Made by a program: the position numbers and the translations under genes. Below the pieces are notes generated by a model. That model did not search any database. It had not been told where the DNA came from and saw only the letters and a list, made by a program, of their open reading frames with translations. This document shows, one piece after another, positions 6,927 through 7,657 of a stretch of 7,657 bases of DNA (the first letter of the stretch is position 1; each line of letters opens with the position of its first letter). Origin of the DNA: Clostridiales bacterium. GTDB lineage: Bacteria; Bacillota; Peptococcia; Peptococcales; Peptococcaceae. The stretch is taken from positions 1 to 7,657 of the forward strand of contig QAKL01000118.1 in NCBI GenBank assembly GCA_003343815.1, in the 5' to 3' direction.

Positions 6927-7657
6927 ATGGCTAAGAATAACGACTACGGCACGATTGACAAAATGCTTTTGTATGTGACGCTGGTGTTGTTGGCGATTGG
7001 CTTGGTTATGGTTTTCTCTGCCAGTTCTTACGATGCGATGATTTCCTACAAAGATGCGATGTTTTTCTTTAAAAGGCAGTTAGTCTGGGCTGCCGCCGGA
7101 ATCGTAGCGATGATTTTTATGATGGTTATTCCGGTGGAATTAGTTAAAAAATTGATGGCACCGGCGACTGGCGTCATTATGATAGCATTGGTTGCAGTGC
7201 TTTTGTTCGGCAGCGAATCCCACGGCGCGACGCGCGGTTTTAGGATAGGCGGGATGCAGATTTCCCCGGCGGAGTTCGCCAAGCCGATCTGTATCGTCAT
7301 GTATGCGCAGATTTTGTCATGGATGGGAAGCCTGACGAAAACGACTAAAGGATTTTTGACTGCTATCGGTATTTTAGCAGTGCCTATATTGCCTATTATC
7401 ATTGAGGATTTAGGCACGGCGGTGTGTTTGGCGTTAACTTTGGGATGCATGTTAGTAGTCGCGGGGATAAAATTTCGCCAGCTTTTGACTTTGGGCGTGA
7501 TGGGCGGTGGATTGGCTGCGGTTTTTATCGCAATTAAGCCCTATCGTGTGAAGCGTTTTTTCAGCTTTTTGGATCCGTTTTCCGATCCGACCGGCTCAGG
7601 TTGGCAGATCGTGCAGTCGCTTTATGCTTTAGGTAGCGGAGGATTGTTTGGCGTTGG
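6927..7657 (+). CDS. ftsW: SEDS-family peptidoglycan glycosyltransferase FtsW/SpoVE, 3'-truncated
   Basis: Polytopic membrane glycosyltransferase that polymerises lipid II into glycan and pairs with a class B PBP at the septum or, in the SpoVE role, the spore cortex. The window holds 243 complete codons of a protein usually 360-420 long. The start has an optimal ribosome site. Hydrophobic segments appear at about residues 14-33, 52-70, 77-95, 116-134, 142-159, 162-181 and 184-203. Family signatures are VFSASSY (29-35), ATRGFRIGGMQISPAEFAKP (101-120), EDLGTA (160-165) and YRVKRFFSFLDPFSDP followed by GSGWQIVQSLYALGSGGLFGVG (206-243 and on). The catalytic aspartate of the TDF segment in the large extracellular loop would lie beyond the window. 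Several residues differ from the usual family motifs (RW, PSE, PDLGT). The place after murD is that of ftsW/spoVE in dcw clusters; RodA is less likely because of this context. Confidence 0.93.
   Translation, partial: MAKNNDYGTIDKMLLYVTLVLLAIGLVMVFSASSYDAMISYKDAMFFFKRQLVWAAAGIVAMIFMMVIPVELVKKLMAPATGVIMIALVAVLLFGSESHGATRGFRIGGMQISPAEFAKPICIVMYAQILSWMGSLTKTTKGFLTAIGILAVPILPIIIEDLGTAVCLALTLGCMLVVAGIKFRQLLTLGVMGGGLAAVFIAIKPYRVKRFFSFLDPFSDPTGSGWQIVQSLYALGSGGLFGV

Noticed and set aside
7046..7450. Antisense open frame of 134 codons opposite ftsW
   Set aside because: The + strand here encodes clear SEDS motifs with an optimal ribosome site; the reverse frame is a shadow.

Overview
This window is an internal slice of a bacterial dcw (division and cell wall) cluster. 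Six genes lie head to tail on the + strand: a PASTA-bearing class B penicillin-binding protein (spoVD/ftsI type, 5' end cut off), murE, murF, mraY, murD and ftsW/spoVE (3' end cut off). Almost every base is coding. The only gaps are about 61 nt before murE and 20 nt before ftsW; murE/murF, murF/mraY and murD/mraY touch or overlap. No RNA gene, mobile element, CRISPR array, long repeat or convincing terminator is visible.

The organism is most likely a Bacillota (Firmicutes) member. The PBP carries two C-terminal PASTA domains, a Gram-positive-lineage trait, and has a SpoVD-like cysteine pair. MurE has the DNPR signature of meso-diaminopimelate-adding enzymes. The order murE-murF-mraY-murD-ftsW keeps murF inside the cluster, unlike Bacillus subtilis, where from memory murF lies elsewhere. 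Base composition is near balanced, with frequent TTA/TTG leucine codons. A Negativicutes or clostridial source would fit, but this is inference and no species can be named.

Layout: 1-1659 PBP; 1660-1720 short AT-rich spacer ending in the murE ribosome binding site; 1721-3196 murE (GTG start preferred); 3193-4566 murF; 4563-5573 mraY; 5566-6906 murD; 6907-6926 spacer with a strong Shine-Dalgarno; 6927-7657 ftsW, N-terminal 243 codons.

The genes form one pathway. MurD, MurE and MurF successively add D-Glu, meso-DAP and D-Ala-D-Ala to UDP-MurNAc-L-Ala in the cytoplasm. MraY moves the phospho-MurNAc-pentapeptide onto undecaprenyl phosphate to make lipid I. The SEDS protein FtsW/SpoVE polymerises glycan from lipid II and works with its partner class B PBP, which crosslinks the peptides.

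I found no undescribed system. The points most worth a second look are the cysteines around the PBP active site, departures from the usual SEDS motifs in FtsW, a well-formed promoter-like sequence inside murF, and start-codon choices for murE, murF and mraY.
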